Shown: piece after piece, positions 17,515 to 26,786 of the stretch
How positions within the stretch are numbered: position 1 is the stretch's first letter
How the letters are laid out: each line of letters opens with the position of its first letter
From: Fretibacter sp964410285
GTDB lineage: Bacteria; Pseudomonadota; Alphaproteobacteria; Caulobacterales; Maricaulaceae
Length of the DNA stretch: 64,000 nucleotides
NCBI GenBank assembly: GCA_964410285.1
Contig: CAYPFR010000004.1
Location: forward strand, 124,001 to 188,000
Reading direction: 5' to 3'
Notes under the pieces: generated by a model
Databases searched by the model: none
What the model saw: only the letters and a program-made list of their open reading frames with translations
What the model was told of the DNA's origin: nothing
Program-made: the position numbers and the translations under genes

Positions 17515-17763
17515 TTTTTTCATGAATTGCGCCGCGCGAGATGAAGTGATCTTTAAAGGTTCCGGTCTTTGCTTCCTTTGCGCAAATGACTTTTTGACGA
17601 TCCGTCACCCCGTTCAGAGAATCAATTTTGCCGTCTATGTTCATCATCTGGATGTTCATTATTACGTAAATTTCACCCCTTAGCACGGGAAACAATATAG
17701 GGTGCCGATATTCTTCTCCCCGCTTCTGGCGGTGCTGCTTATGTTTTCATTGAGGCTTGATTG
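17515..17763. other. Intergenic gap between miaA and the VTT protein gene
   Basis: About 250 bp without a convincing gene. Short frames exist on both strands but lack ribosome sites, and the minus-strand one is largely antisense to miaA. No strong terminator or tRNA was seen. It presumably holds the promoter for the next gene. Confidence 0.5.
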
Positions 17764-18492
17764 GTGGTCAATTTTGAAAAAATCATAGGATTTTTGACAA
17801 ATATGGACAAAAAAGCATGGCGGTCTGCTATGGTTTTGATTGTCATGTTTGCCTTGGTATTAGGGCTAATTTTATTTGCGCGTCCATATTTGGCGATGGG
17901 TGAGGATGGGCTTTCAAAGCTGCTGAGTTCCGTCAAGTCTTCGCCTTTCGCCCCGCTTATGGTGGCGCTCATATTTACAGGGGCGGCGTTTTTAGGCCTT
18001 CCGCAATGGATTTTAATCGCCGCAACGGTCATTGCATTTGGACCTATATATGGCGGGGTGTATGCGTGGGTGGCGACACTGGTGTCGGCAAGTGTCGATT
18101 TCTGGATTGCGCGATTAATCGGCGCGCAAAAGCTGGAGACCTTGCCAAGTGAATTTGTAGAGCGAATGATCCTCATGGTTAGAAAAAATGGTATGCTGGC
18201 GAGTTTCGCTGTGCGCCTTGTGCCTACCGGTCCATTTGTTTTGGTAAATATGGCGGCGGGTGTTTCCGGTTTGAAATTTTGGGCCTTTCTGCTTGGGACG
18301 GGCGCCGGTATTATTCCAAAAATTCTAGTCGTCGCATTGCTCGCGCAGGGGATTTTGACCCGGCAGCAGGGCGAGACCGTTATGTTACTATCGATACTTG
18401 GGTTAGCGCTTATACTGCTGACGATGTATATTGCGCGCCGACTGCTGCGCCCCGTTGTTAAACACGCTGAGGGTGCAGACGAAAGCTTGTAG
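17764..18492 (+). CDS. VTT-domain (DedA/TVP38-like) integral membrane protein
   Basis: About 242 residues with five or six hydrophobic segments (starting about 19-40, 65-90, 95-115, 150-170, 175-200 and 210-230). The VTT core shows as FGPIYGGVYAWVATLVSASVDF, the region after GLPQWILIAATVIA, and RLVPTGPFVLVNMAAGVSG. Relatives are membrane scramblases or transporters of lipids such as undecaprenyl phosphate; the substrate here is unknown. The start is uncertain: GTG 17764 has GAGG at proper spacing, TTG 17761 and ATG 17803 are alternatives. Lying just before the cell-wall elongation operon fits an envelope role. Confidence 0.82.
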   Translation: MVNFEKIIGFLTNMDKKAWRSAMVLIVMFALVLGLILFARPYLAMGEDGLSKLLSSVKSSPFAPLMVALIFTGAAFLGLPQWILIAATVIAFGPIYGGVYAWVATLVSASVDFWIARLIGAQKLETLPSEFVERMILMVRKNGMLASFAVRLVPTGPFVLVNMAAGVSGLKFWAFLLGTGAGIIPKILVVALLAQGILTRQQGETVMLLSILGLALILLTMYIARRLLRPVVKHAEGADESL

Positions 18493-18686
18493 CCATGCCG
18501 CGCCCTAATTTGGTGAAAAACAAGGAAAAATGGAAGGATTCGCTCGCCGCGCGCTTGCATTTCAATCACAATTTGCGCATGACATTCGCGTAGGTGACTC
18601 GAAAGATATTTGCCTTCTAATTTTAAATTTTTTCACCGTTTATCCTACGATGATGCATCAATGATAAATGGGACTAGGGACACGGC

Positions 18687-19727
18687 ATGCTCTCCTTTTT
18701 GTTCGGCGCTTTTTCCTCCGATATCGCCATTGATCTGGGTACGGCAAATACGTTGGTTTATGTGAAAGGGCAGGGCGTTGTTTTGGACGAACCCTCGGTC
18801 GTCGCATTCTCCTATAAAAATGGTCGCAAGGTCGTTCATGCCGTCGGCGCAGACGCCAGTATGATGCTTGGAAGAACGCCTGCAAATATTGAAGCTATTC
18901 GGCCCATGAAAGACGGCGTTATTGCCGATTTCGAAGTGGCTGAAAAAATGATTAAGGCCTTTATCGAAAAGGTGCACAATCGCTCGCGCTTCATTCAGCC
19001 CAAAGTCGTGATTTGTGTGCCGTCCGGCGCAACAGCCGTCGAACGCCGCGCGATCCATCAAAGTGCGCAGCAAGCTGGCGCACGCGAAGTTTTCCTCATC
19101 GAAGAACCTATGGCCGCTGCCTTGGGCGCTGGGTTGCCGATCCATGAACCTTCCGGGTCTATGGTTGTTGATATTGGCGGGGGCACCACTGAGGTTGCCG
19201 TGCTGTCGCTTGACGGAATTGTCTACTCGCGCTCAGTGCGCGTAGGCGGCGATAAAATGGATGATGCAATCATCCAGTATGTGCGCCGGACAACCAATCT
19301 CTTGATGGGTGAGATGAGCGCCGAGCGCCTTAAAAAAGAAATCGGGTCTGCGACGATGCCTGCCGATAATGAAGGAATGACGGTTTTGATTAAGGGCCGC
19401 GATCTTATGAACGGCGTACCGCGCGAAATACGCGTCACAGAGGCCATGATCGCGGAAAGCCTAGCGGAACCCGTCGAGCAAATCGTGGAGGCGGTGAAAA
19501 CTGCGCTGGAGTCCACGCCGCCAGAATTGGCTTCAGATATTGTCGACAAGGGCATTATGCTAACGGGGGGCGGCGCATTGCTCCGCAATCTTGACATAGA
19601 GCTTCGCGAACGGACGGGACTTCCGATTTCTATCGCGGATGATCCTTTGTCTTGCGTTGTGAGGGGGTCTGGAACGGTTGTCGAAAACTTGAAAAAATGG
19701 AAGAGCGTGCTCTCCAGTGGCATATAG
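18687..19727 (+). CDS. mreB: Rod shape-determining protein MreB
   Basis: 346 residues, the normal length. This bacterial actin forms membrane filaments that direct side-wall synthesis. Phosphate-binding motif IDLGTANTLVYVKG near the N-terminus, PSGATAVERRAIHQSA, VDIGGGTTEVAVLSL and the adenosine motif TGGGALLRNLD are all present. The N-terminal MLSFLFGAFSSD is the typical amphipathic membrane anchor. It opens the five-gene elongasome operon and lies about 50 bp before mreC. Confidence 0.98.
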   Translation: MLSFLFGAFSSDIAIDLGTANTLVYVKGQGVVLDEPSVVAFSYKNGRKVVHAVGADASMMLGRTPANIEAIRPMKDGVIADFEVAEKMIKAFIEKVHNRSRFIQPKVVICVPSGATAVERRAIHQSAQQAGAREVFLIEEPMAAALGAGLPIHEPSGSMVVDIGGGTTEVAVLSLDGIVYSRSVRVGGDKMDDAIIQYVRRTTNLLMGEMSAERLKKEIGSATMPADNEGMTVLIKGRDLMNGVPREIRVTEAMIAESLAEPVEQIVEAVKTALESTPPELASDIVDKGIMLTGGGALLRNLDIELRERTGLPISIADDPLSCVVRGSGTVVENLKKWKSVLSSGI

Positions 19728-19778
19728 CGGCTTAATTTTTGCGTATTTTCGCCGCCGCTCTTCGAGGGGACGAAATTC

Positions 19779-20720
19779 ATGTTAAGCCGCGAGCGTGGTT
19801 CATCCGCTGGCCGTAGGCTTCTGTTTCCCTTTCTTGCTGTTTTTTCCATAATTGTTTCTACTATTTTGCTTTTTTCCTCGCGGTCTGATGTTGGCAGTAC
19901 AGGCGGGACGCAAACGACAGTTATGGATTCTTTTGTGCTGCCTTTGACCTTGCTCAGCCTGCCGCTTCGCGGGAGTGAACAGGCGCTAAAAAATGCCCGT
20001 GAGCGCAAATTAATTTTCCGCGAGAACCAAAAATTGAAAGAAGAAATCATTGCGCTGAGTGATGTGAGGATGCGAGCAGACGTTTTGGCGCTCAAAATTA
20101 AGCGCTATGAAGAAATGCTGGAAGCCGACCCAGGGATTGATATTCCATTTCGCAGGATACCGGCTCGGCTGGTATCGGAGAACGACGGACCTTTCGCCCG
20201 TTCCGCCCTCCTGAATGCCGGAACAAAAAGCGGGGTTAAGACGGGCTATGCGGTGATGACCGAACATGGTCTTTACGGGCATATCATCGCGGCGGGGCGG
20301 CGATCTTCGCGGGCCTTACAATTACAGGACATAAATTCACGCATAGCCGTGCTCACGCCCCGAACGGAAGCCCGCGCCATACTGATTGGTACAAATGGGA
20401 CGAGACCCGTCCTATCCTTTATTCGGGACAAGGCGGATTGGCGGGATGGGGATATCGTCATGACCTCCGGTGATGAGGGAGTATTGCCGCAGGGGCTTCC
20501 AATTGGGGTTGTGCGCAAAAGCCAAGATAATCAATTTTTTGTTGATCTTTACTCAGATGACTCGCTCAAAGACTGGGTCTACGTATTTTCTTTCACGCCA
20601 ATTCTGCCGCCAGAGACAGATGAGGCGGTGGGAAATATCACGCCGGAGACTTTGCCCGAAGGTGAGCTGGACGACGCGGCAGCGCAGGGGCGGGCAACCG
20701 CAGAGGCGGGCGAGAATTAA
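19779..20720 (+). CDS. mreC: Rod shape-determining protein MreC
   Basis: 313 residues. One N-terminal membrane helix (about 15-35), then a periplasmic coiled coil (about 65-105, rich in K, E and L), then the beta domain with RSALLNAGTKSGVKTGYAV and SGDEGVLPQGLPIGVV. MreC links MreB to PBP2 and activates it. GAGGGGACG precedes the ATG. The acidic, Ala-rich tail after 285 is probably disordered. Its stop overlaps the mreD start (TAATG). Confidence 0.95.
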   Translation: MLSRERGSSAGRRLLFPFLAVFSIIVSTILLFSSRSDVGSTGGTQTTVMDSFVLPLTLLSLPLRGSEQALKNARERKLIFRENQKLKEEIIALSDVRMRADVLALKIKRYEEMLEADPGIDIPFRRIPARLVSENDGPFARSALLNAGTKSGVKTGYAVMTEHGLYGHIIAAGRRSSRALQLQDINSRIAVLTPRTEARAILIGTNGTRPVLSFIRDKADWRDGDIVMTSGDEGVLPQGLPIGVVRKSQDNQFFVDLYSDDSLKDWVYVFSFTPILPPETDEAVGNITPETLPEGELDDAAAQGRATAEAGEN

Positions 20721-21256
20721 TGCCTGCCAATTTTGATTTCACCCCAGCCCCCAAAGCTCGGCGCCTCGCTTTCTCCGCCTTTACAGTGACCCTGTTATTT
20801 TGTTTGATCGGGCAGCTAAATATCACGCTCTCCGAGGTGACGTGGCCTCTTACCTTTCTGCCCTGCATAGGTATATTTTTATGGCCAAAGGGTGCCAATG
20901 CGGCCTTAAGTCTTTGCCTCATCTTTTTGCTGGGTCTGTTGCACGATCAGGCAAGTTTTGGTCCTGTGGGGTTTTGGCCGCTGATTTGGATTTGCTTTTT
21001 TCTGTTTTATCGCCCTGATGCGCGAAGCCGCCAAAATGAGCTTGGAGCCCTTTGGCTAAGGTTTACGTTCTGGATTCTGATTATTGTTGGCATTCATATT
21101 TTGGTTGGCCTGGTGGTGACCCGACTTGAGCCGCGCACCGCCTTTGTGCTAATTGCGGCTTTGACCGTGGTGGTGTTGTTTCCTGCAATTTGGATTTTGC
21201 GTAAGTTTATTATACGCTTAGTGGATGCCAATGATGAGCTTGGAATATTGTCGTGA
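20720..21256 (+). CDS. mreD: Rod shape-determining protein MreD-like
   Basis: 178 residues with about five transmembrane segments, matching MreD in length, topology and position between mreC and mrdA. The sequence LGLLHDQASFGPVGFWPLIWI is the recognisable MreD core. MreD sequences are poorly conserved, so the call leans on context. It is an integral membrane component of the elongasome, coupled by overlapping start and stop codons to both neighbours. Confidence 0.9.
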   Translation: MPANFDFTPAPKARRLAFSAFTVTLLFCLIGQLNITLSEVTWPLTFLPCIGIFLWPKGANAALSLCLIFLLGLLHDQASFGPVGFWPLIWICFFLFYRPDARSRQNELGALWLRFTFWILIIVGIHILVGLVVTRLEPRTAFVLIAALTVVVLFPAIWILRKFIIRLVDANDELGILS

Positions 21257-23100
21257 TGGAGGATAAACATACCGATCCGCATATGATCACGCGCCGCACA
21301 CTGTTTATGGGCGTTGGCGGATTAGGCGTGGTGTCCGTTTTGGCCTCACGCCTTTACTATCTACAGATTATCAAGGCCGAAGATTATACGGTGCTATCGG
21401 ATAAAAACCGGTTCAACCTCAATATTGTTGTGCCGGAACGGGGCCGGATTCTCGATCGGAATGGCGAGGCGCTAGCGGTTAACCGTCAAGATTATCGGGT
21501 TTTATTACTGCCGGAGCAAACCAAGGATATTGATAAATCCTTGGATGATTTATCCCGCATCCTGCTTCTGAATGAAAAAAGCAAATCTCTTATCAAAAAG
21601 GACATCAAACGAAATGCGAGTTTTATTCCGGTTTTGATCAAAGATCATCTGGATTGGAAAATCTTTTCGGCGCTGAACCTGAATATCCCGAAATTGCCGG
21701 GTGTTATTTTGGATGTGGGCCAAGGGCGCGCCTATCCGAACGGAGGGATTTTCTCCCATACGCTTGGATATGTAGGAACGGCTGGTCCGAGTGACGTAAG
21801 CGAAGACCCCGATCCGCTGCTGCGTCAGCCTGCATTTCGTATCGGGAAAACAGGTGTTGAGGCCGCGGTGGATAAGCGCCTGCGCGGCAGGGCTGGAAAG
21901 TTGAAGGTTGAGGTAAATGCGATTGGCCGCGTGGTGCGTGAATGGCCAGATCCAGCGGACCAGCCTGAAGCGGGGGAAGACGTATCGCTCACGCTGGACG
22001 CTGAGTTGCAGCGCTATGGCGCTGAGTTATTTGGCGAGGAAAGCGGCGGCCTTGCTGTTATTGATGTCATGACGGGAGAGCTTCGCACTTTACTGTCGAT
22101 GCCGACATTTGACGGGAATCTATTTGTCTCGGGCCTAACTCAAGCGGATATGACCCGTATGAATACAGACCCCAAGCGTCCGCAGTTTAATAAAGTTATT
22201 GGCGGCGGCTATCCCCCTGCCTCCACGTTTAAAATGACGGTGATGCTTGCCGCGCTTAAGGCCGGCGTTATCTCGGTTAAAGAAAAAATTTATTGCACAG
22301 GGAAATCTCGTCTGGGGAATCGCGATTTCCATTGCTGGAAGCGCGGAGGGCATGGCCCCGTGAATATGCGCGGGGGATTAAAATACTCCTGTGATGTATA
22401 TTTTTATGAACTTGCGAACCGTTTAGGGATTGCGCCGATACACGAAATGGCGGCACGTCTTGGGTTTGGCCAAACTTTTGATATTTCTATTCGCGGTCAG
22501 ACAACGGGCATCAATCCGAACGAAGCATGGAAAGAGCGAAGGCTCGGTGAAGGCTGGCGTACAGGCGACAGTTATAATGCCAGTATCGGGCAAGGTTTCG
22601 TGCTCGCCACGCCCCTGCAAATGGCAGTCATGACAGCGCGCATCGCGAATGGCCGCCGCGCCGTGACGCCGAGTCTTGTGATTGGCGAAACATTTGCCGG
22701 CTTTGCCCCGCTGGACATAGACCCTGAACATCTGCAAATCATCCGAGAGGCCATGTGGTCCGTTTGCCAAGAGCCGGGTGGCACTGCCTATCGGGCAAAT
22801 GGCAGCGGCATTCAGGGCGTAGATATGGCGGGCAAAACCGGCACAGGACAGGTGCGCAGTATATCTAGGGCCGAACGTCTTAGCGGGGTGAAGTCAAACC
22901 GCCGCCTTGCATGGGAGCTTCGCGATCATTCCTGCTTTGTCGGGTATGCCCCCTATGCGGCTCCGCGTTTTGCTGTCGCGACCCTCGTCGAGCACGGCGG
23001 GTCCGGCGCAGGCGCTGCGGCGAACATATCGCGCGCCATGCTGCAACGTGTTTTGGAGCGTGATGGCATGACCCCAACCGCAAGCGGTGAGGCCCTCTGA
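21256..23100 (+). CDS. mrdA: Penicillin-binding protein 2, elongation transpeptidase
   Basis: 614 residues from ATG 21256 (a GTG at 21253 is in frame). One N-terminal membrane anchor (about 15-35), a pedestal domain with PERGRILDRNGEALAVN, and the transpeptidase domain. Active-site motifs: STFK (Ser323, Lys326), SCD near 378-380 in place of SxN as is common in PBP2, and KTGTGQ near 530. It crosslinks peptidoglycan during side-wall growth together with RodA. The C-terminus VLERDGMTPTASGEAL runs directly into the rodA start (TGATG). Confidence 0.96.
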   Translation: MEDKHTDPHMITRRTLFMGVGGLGVVSVLASRLYYLQIIKAEDYTVLSDKNRFNLNIVVPERGRILDRNGEALAVNRQDYRVLLLPEQTKDIDKSLDDLSRILLLNEKSKSLIKKDIKRNASFIPVLIKDHLDWKIFSALNLNIPKLPGVILDVGQGRAYPNGGIFSHTLGYVGTAGPSDVSEDPDPLLRQPAFRIGKTGVEAAVDKRLRGRAGKLKVEVNAIGRVVREWPDPADQPEAGEDVSLTLDAELQRYGAELFGEESGGLAVIDVMTGELRTLLSMPTFDGNLFVSGLTQADMTRMNTDPKRPQFNKVIGGGYPPASTFKMTVMLAALKAGVISVKEKIYCTGKSRLGNRDFHCWKRGGHGPVNMRGGLKYSCDVYFYELANRLGIAPIHEMAARLGFGQTFDISIRGQTTGINPNEAWKERRLGEGWRTGDSYNASIGQGFVLATPLQMAVMTARIANGRRAVTPSLVIGETFAGFAPLDIDPEHLQIIREAMWSVCQEPGGTAYRANGSGIQGVDMAGKTGTGQVRSISRAERLSGVKSNRRLAWELRDHSCFVGYAPYAAPRFAVATLVEHGGSGAGAAANISRAMLQRVLERDGMTPTASGEAL

Positions 23101-24272
23101 TGGAAAGAGGACTGATCAGCGCCAGATATTCAGGCCGTATTGCGTCTGATCAAGCTGTGCCAGAGACGCTTTTGGGGCGCCTTTATGAAGTGAACTGGCT
23201 GCTTGTGGCGTTGACTATTCTTGTTGGCGGGGTTGGCGTTGTCATGATTTTTGCGGCCACTGATGGGAACTGGCAGGCTGGTGCTTTAAAGCATTTGGTT
23301 CGCTTGGCAATCGCGACCATTTTGATGCTTGTGGTCGCGGTCGTTAATATCCGTATATGGTACCTGCTTGCCTATCCTATTTATTTGCTCACTTTGATAT
23401 TGCTGGGCGCTGTCGATTTTTTTGGCGTGGAGGTGAATGGCTCGACGCGTTGGCTTGATTTGAAAGTCATGCGTTTGCAGCCTTCTGAGATTATGAAATT
23501 GGCAATCGTCTTGGCCCTTGCGCGTTATTACCACGATTTACCAGCGTGGCGGGTTTCAAAGGTTTCGGGCCTTGCAGGCGCCTTTATGATTATCGGCATT
23601 CCTATGCAGTTTATCATCCGTCAGCCTGATCTGGGAACCACCATCTTGTTAGGGACGACAGGACTTGCTCTTGTGTTCTTGTCTGGCGTGAATTGGCGAG
23701 TCATGTTGGGCGGCGCGCTTGCAAGCGCTGTGGCTATACCCATGTTTTATGTTTACGGCCTAAAGGACTATCAGCGCGCGCGCATTGATACGCTCTGGTC
23801 TCCGGACGCGGATCCTTTGGGCGCAAGCTATCATATTACGCAATCCAAAATCGCTCTGGGGAGCGGCGGCGTAAACGGCAAGGGGTTTTTGCAAGGCACG
23901 CAAAGGTCGGGCGATTATGTACCTGAAAATACAACTGATTTCATTTTTACAGTCATCGGCGAAGAATTTGGGTTTATCGGAAGTTTGGCCACGATAATGC
24001 TCTATGTCATGCTCATCGGATTGTGTTTATTTCTGTCTACCAAGGCGAAACATCTTTTTTCTCGATTCTTAATCTTGGGCGTGACAACGACCTTCACCCT
24101 TTACGTCTTTATCAATCTTGCCATGGTGATGGGGCTTGTTCCAGTTGTTGGCGTACCGCTTCCGCTCATCAGTTATGGAGGAACGGTTGTTCTAACAGTT
24201 ATGCTTGGCTTCGGGCTGGTGCTCTCTGCGCTGCTGTTTCGCAGGGCCGAACTTCCGCGTAGCTCTGGCTAG
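23100..24272 (+). CDS. rodA: Rod shape-determining protein RodA, SEDS glycosyltransferase
   Basis: 390 residues, about ten transmembrane helices. The SEDS signatures are VNGSTRWLDL, QPSEIMKLAIVLALARYYHD, RQPDLGTTILL and the C-terminal VVGVPLPLISYGGTVVLTVM. RodA polymerises lipid II into glycan strands with PBP2. The conserved periplasmic Asp after about 250 lies in the region GVNGKGFLQGTQRSGDYVPENTTDF. It ends the mre operon. Its last 74 bp overlap antisense with the end of the REC-Hpt gene. Confidence 0.97.
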   Translation: MERGLISARYSGRIASDQAVPETLLGRLYEVNWLLVALTILVGGVGVVMIFAATDGNWQAGALKHLVRLAIATILMLVVAVVNIRIWYLLAYPIYLLTLILLGAVDFFGVEVNGSTRWLDLKVMRLQPSEIMKLAIVLALARYYHDLPAWRVSKVSGLAGAFMIIGIPMQFIIRQPDLGTTILLGTTGLALVFLSGVNWRVMLGGALASAVAIPMFYVYGLKDYQRARIDTLWSPDADPLGASYHITQSKIALGSGGVNGKGFLQGTQRSGDYVPENTTDFIFTVIGEEFGFIGSLATIMLYVMLIGLCLFLSTKAKHLFSRFLILGVTTTFTLYVFINLAMVMGLVPVVGVPLPLISYGGTVVLTVMLGFGLVLSALLFRRAELPRSSG

Positions 24273-25116
24273 CTGGCGGCGAGAACTTGTGACGCAATAG
24301 TTTTTCGAGCTCCGTGCGTGATATTTTGAACGTGGGGGAAAGCAATTCAACCAACTTTAAAATATCATTGGGTGAAGCGTTTTGTAATTCGGCTGCGATC
24401 AAGCTAACGCGTTTAAAGCCAATATTGGAACTTGCTCCCTTAAGTGCATGAGCGCTCTTTCTGAGTTGTGTGAGCGCGGCAGTTTCTTTGCGTTCTGCTG
24501 CGAGTTTGTTTTGATGTATGTCTTCGATAAAATCTTTCGCCGCAGAAAAGAACCTCTGGTACAAAAGCGCCAGGGTGGCGGGCGTCGCGGCCTCATGGAG
24601 GGGGGTGATTATGCTCATATCGAGTATCAAGCTCTCTTCTAAATGCGGCTTTGGGTCTGCGGTTTCGGAATTAACAACAGCAGGTAAGACGTCAGCTGTG
24701 CCCGCGGCGCGCGCCCAAGCGGCTTTTACTTGCTCGACGCGAATGGGCTTTGTGAGCATATCAGACATGCCGCATGCCAGCGCTTCTTGATGAATGATTT
24801 TATTGCCATAGGCCGTCACCGCGATGATGGGGGTGTTTTTGTTGGGGCCGTTTTCTGATTTGATCGCGCGAGCCGCGTCAAAACCGTCCATAATCGGCAT
24901 TTCAATATCCATTAAGATCAAGTCAAAGGATTGAACGCGTGTCATATCAAGCGCAATTTGACCGTTTTCCGCGAGGACAATTTCATAATTATCTCGCTCC
25001 AAAATTGTTTTGGCGACGATTCGGTTTGCATAGTTGTCCTCGACAACTAAAATGGTTTTTCGCGCCTGCACGGGGGGCATTGGCGGTCTAATTGTTTTCA
25101 CCGAAGGGGTACACAT
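24199..25116 (-). CDS. Response receiver-Hpt phosphorelay protein
   Basis: 305 residues with two phosphorelay domains. The receiver (about 20-140) has ILVVEDN, LMDIEMP with D70, AVTAYG and TKPI. The Hpt domain (about 165-280) has SAHALKGASSNIG with H223. There is no DNA-binding or enzyme domain, so it relays phosphate from hybrid kinases to other receivers. The last 25 residues (after about 280) lie in the overlap with rodA and look unstructured. It is monocistronic and convergent with rodA. The start at 25116 lacks a strong ribosome site; ATG 25080 is an alternative. Confidence 0.9.
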   Translation of the reverse strand: MCTPSVKTIRPPMPPVQARKTILVVEDNYANRIVAKTILERDNYEIVLAENGQIALDMTRVQSFDLILMDIEMPIMDGFDAARAIKSENGPNKNTPIIAVTAYGNKIIHQEALACGMSDMLTKPIRVEQVKAAWARAAGTADVLPAVVNSETADPKPHLEESLILDMSIITPLHEAATPATLALLYQRFFSAAKDFIEDIHQNKLAAERKETAALTQLRKSAHALKGASSNIGFKRVSLIAAELQNASPNDILKLVELLSPTFKISRTELEKLLRHKFSPPASQSYAEVRPCETAAQRAPARSQA

Positions 25117-25218
25117 GGTTGTTATGTACTATTTATACCCTAATTAGTTGTAAATGAAATTTACTTGACCCGACGGCCTGATATGCCACTAAAGGGTTAA
25201 GTAATTTGGGGAAATATT

Positions 25219-26598
25219 ATGGCATCACTTTCAGATGTAGGTACGGCGCAGTGGTCATCGCGTTTTGCGTTTATTATGGCTGCGGTGGGCTCTTCCGTGG
25301 GCTTGGGCAATCTGTGGCGCTTCTCGGCTGAACTTGGGTCCAATGGCGGCGCGGCTTTTCTGATTGTCTATATATCCTGTATCATTTTTGTTGGCGTTCC
25401 TGTTCTCATGAGTGAGTTTATTATCGGCCGAGCTGGTAATGCGGCAAGTGCGGTTGGCTCTGCTGATGATCTCGCCGACCGTAGTGGGGTTTCAAGGGTC
25501 TGGAGCAGCGGGGCATGGTTTGGGATGATAGCGTCCTTTTTGATCGTAAGCTTTTACTGCGTTGTCGCGGCGTGGGTCCTGAATTACCTCGTTCGCTTCC
25601 TCGGAAATGGCTTTGCTGGCCAGAGCGCAAACGAAATCGCGGCGCAATTCCCCGCTATGCTGGAAAATCCGCTGGGGAAAGGCGATATTCTGAAGGCTGT
25701 CTGGCCCTATTTTTTCCTATTTGCAGGCCTGACGGCTTGGCTCGTTGCGCGGGGCGTGAATAAAGGGATCGAGGTCGCGGCCAAGCTCCTCATGCCTTTG
25801 TTTTTCATTCTACTTGTCGGCCTTGCTATTTATTCCATGATGAGCGGAATGAAATCTGGCGGAACAAGTCAGGCCTTTAAATTTATGTTTACGCCCGACT
25901 TTTCCAAGATCACTCCCGAAGTTGCAATTTCGGCATTGGGGCAGGCCTGTTTCTCAATCGGCATTGGTAATGCGATTATGATTACTTACGGGTCCTACCT
26001 GCCGCGCAATATCAGCATACCCAAGGCGGCCGTTGGCATCAGTTTTGTCGATACAATGGTAGCTATTATTGCTGGCCTTGCGATCTTCCCAATCGTCTTT
26101 GCAAATAATCTCAATTTTAGTGCGGGCGCGGGTATCTTTTTCCAAACCCTGCCGACGGCGCTGGCGGAATATTGGTATATTGGCGCGGCCTTCTTCTTCC
26201 TCGCCTTCTTCGCCGCGATTACATCGTCCGTCTCGTTGCTTGAGCCCTCGGTGGCTTTTGTAGCTGAGAGGTTCAATTTGACGAAGAAAAAGGCCGCGTG
26301 GATAACCGGCGGGGCGATCACCGCGCTCGGCCTAATCTCCATGATGTCACAAGAATTCTTTGATTTTATTGACGGGGGACTTGCCGGGCCAATTCTCGCG
26401 CCTCTGTCAGCGCTCCTGATTATTGTCTTCACTGGATGGAGGCTGAAAACGGCGATTGTGGATCAAGAGATTGGCGGCGACGGCGAAAAACTAGGGCGAT
26501 TTATTCTGTTCTTCGTGAGGTATATTGCGCCGCCCTTTATGCTATTCGTTTTAGCGTTCGGGATTTTTGACAGATACATAGCTCCGCTATTTGCATAA
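25219..26598 (+). CDS. Sodium-dependent transporter, NSS/SNF family
   Basis: 459 residues with about eleven or twelve hydrophobic helices. The N-terminal signature SSVGLGNLWRF is the unwound TM1 region that forms the sodium and substrate site in LeuT-like proteins, followed by GSNGGAAFL. Members import amino acids or related amines with Na+; the substrate here is not evident. GGGGAAATATT precedes the ATG. It stands alone between a phosphorelay gene and a lipoprotein gene. Confidence 0.94.
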   Translation: MASLSDVGTAQWSSRFAFIMAAVGSSVGLGNLWRFSAELGSNGGAAFLIVYISCIIFVGVPVLMSEFIIGRAGNAASAVGSADDLADRSGVSRVWSSGAWFGMIASFLIVSFYCVVAAWVLNYLVRFLGNGFAGQSANEIAAQFPAMLENPLGKGDILKAVWPYFFLFAGLTAWLVARGVNKGIEVAAKLLMPLFFILLVGLAIYSMMSGMKSGGTSQAFKFMFTPDFSKITPEVAISALGQACFSIGIGNAIMITYGSYLPRNISIPKAAVGISFVDTMVAIIAGLAIFPIVFANNLNFSAGAGIFFQTLPTALAEYWYIGAAFFFLAFFAAITSSVSLLEPSVAFVAERFNLTKKKAAWITGGAITALGLISMMSQEFFDFIDGGLAGPILAPLSALLIIVFTGWRLKTAIVDQEIGGDGEKLGRFILFFVRYIAPPFMLFVLAFGIFDRYIAPLFA

Positions 26599-26786
26599 TC
26601 TAGGCGCATTTGCGTTAAAGATTAAAATATATACATTTAGGGCAAAATGCTGCACCAATTTGTTGATGAATGGACTGCATCAGCTATGAATGTTTTTATT
26701 CTGTATTCACCTAAAATTCAGAGTATTAGGGTTAAGTAAGCCTTTCACGAGGCAGCCTGGGTTTGTCAGGCATCTGAGGAACATTT

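Noticed and set aside
17324..17695. Minus-strand frame of about 120 codons between miaA and the VTT gene
   Set aside because: About half of it is antisense to miaA and the rest has no recognisable domain or ribosome site.
17739..18569. Minus-strand 276-codon frame opposite the VTT protein gene
   Set aside because: Its composition (many Ser, Ile, Pro, Lys in an order mirroring hydrophobic codons) is the antisense image of a membrane protein.
18494..18592. Short plus-strand frame between the VTT gene and mreB
   Set aside because: It encodes 32 residues with no ribosome site; it probably belongs to the mreB leader.
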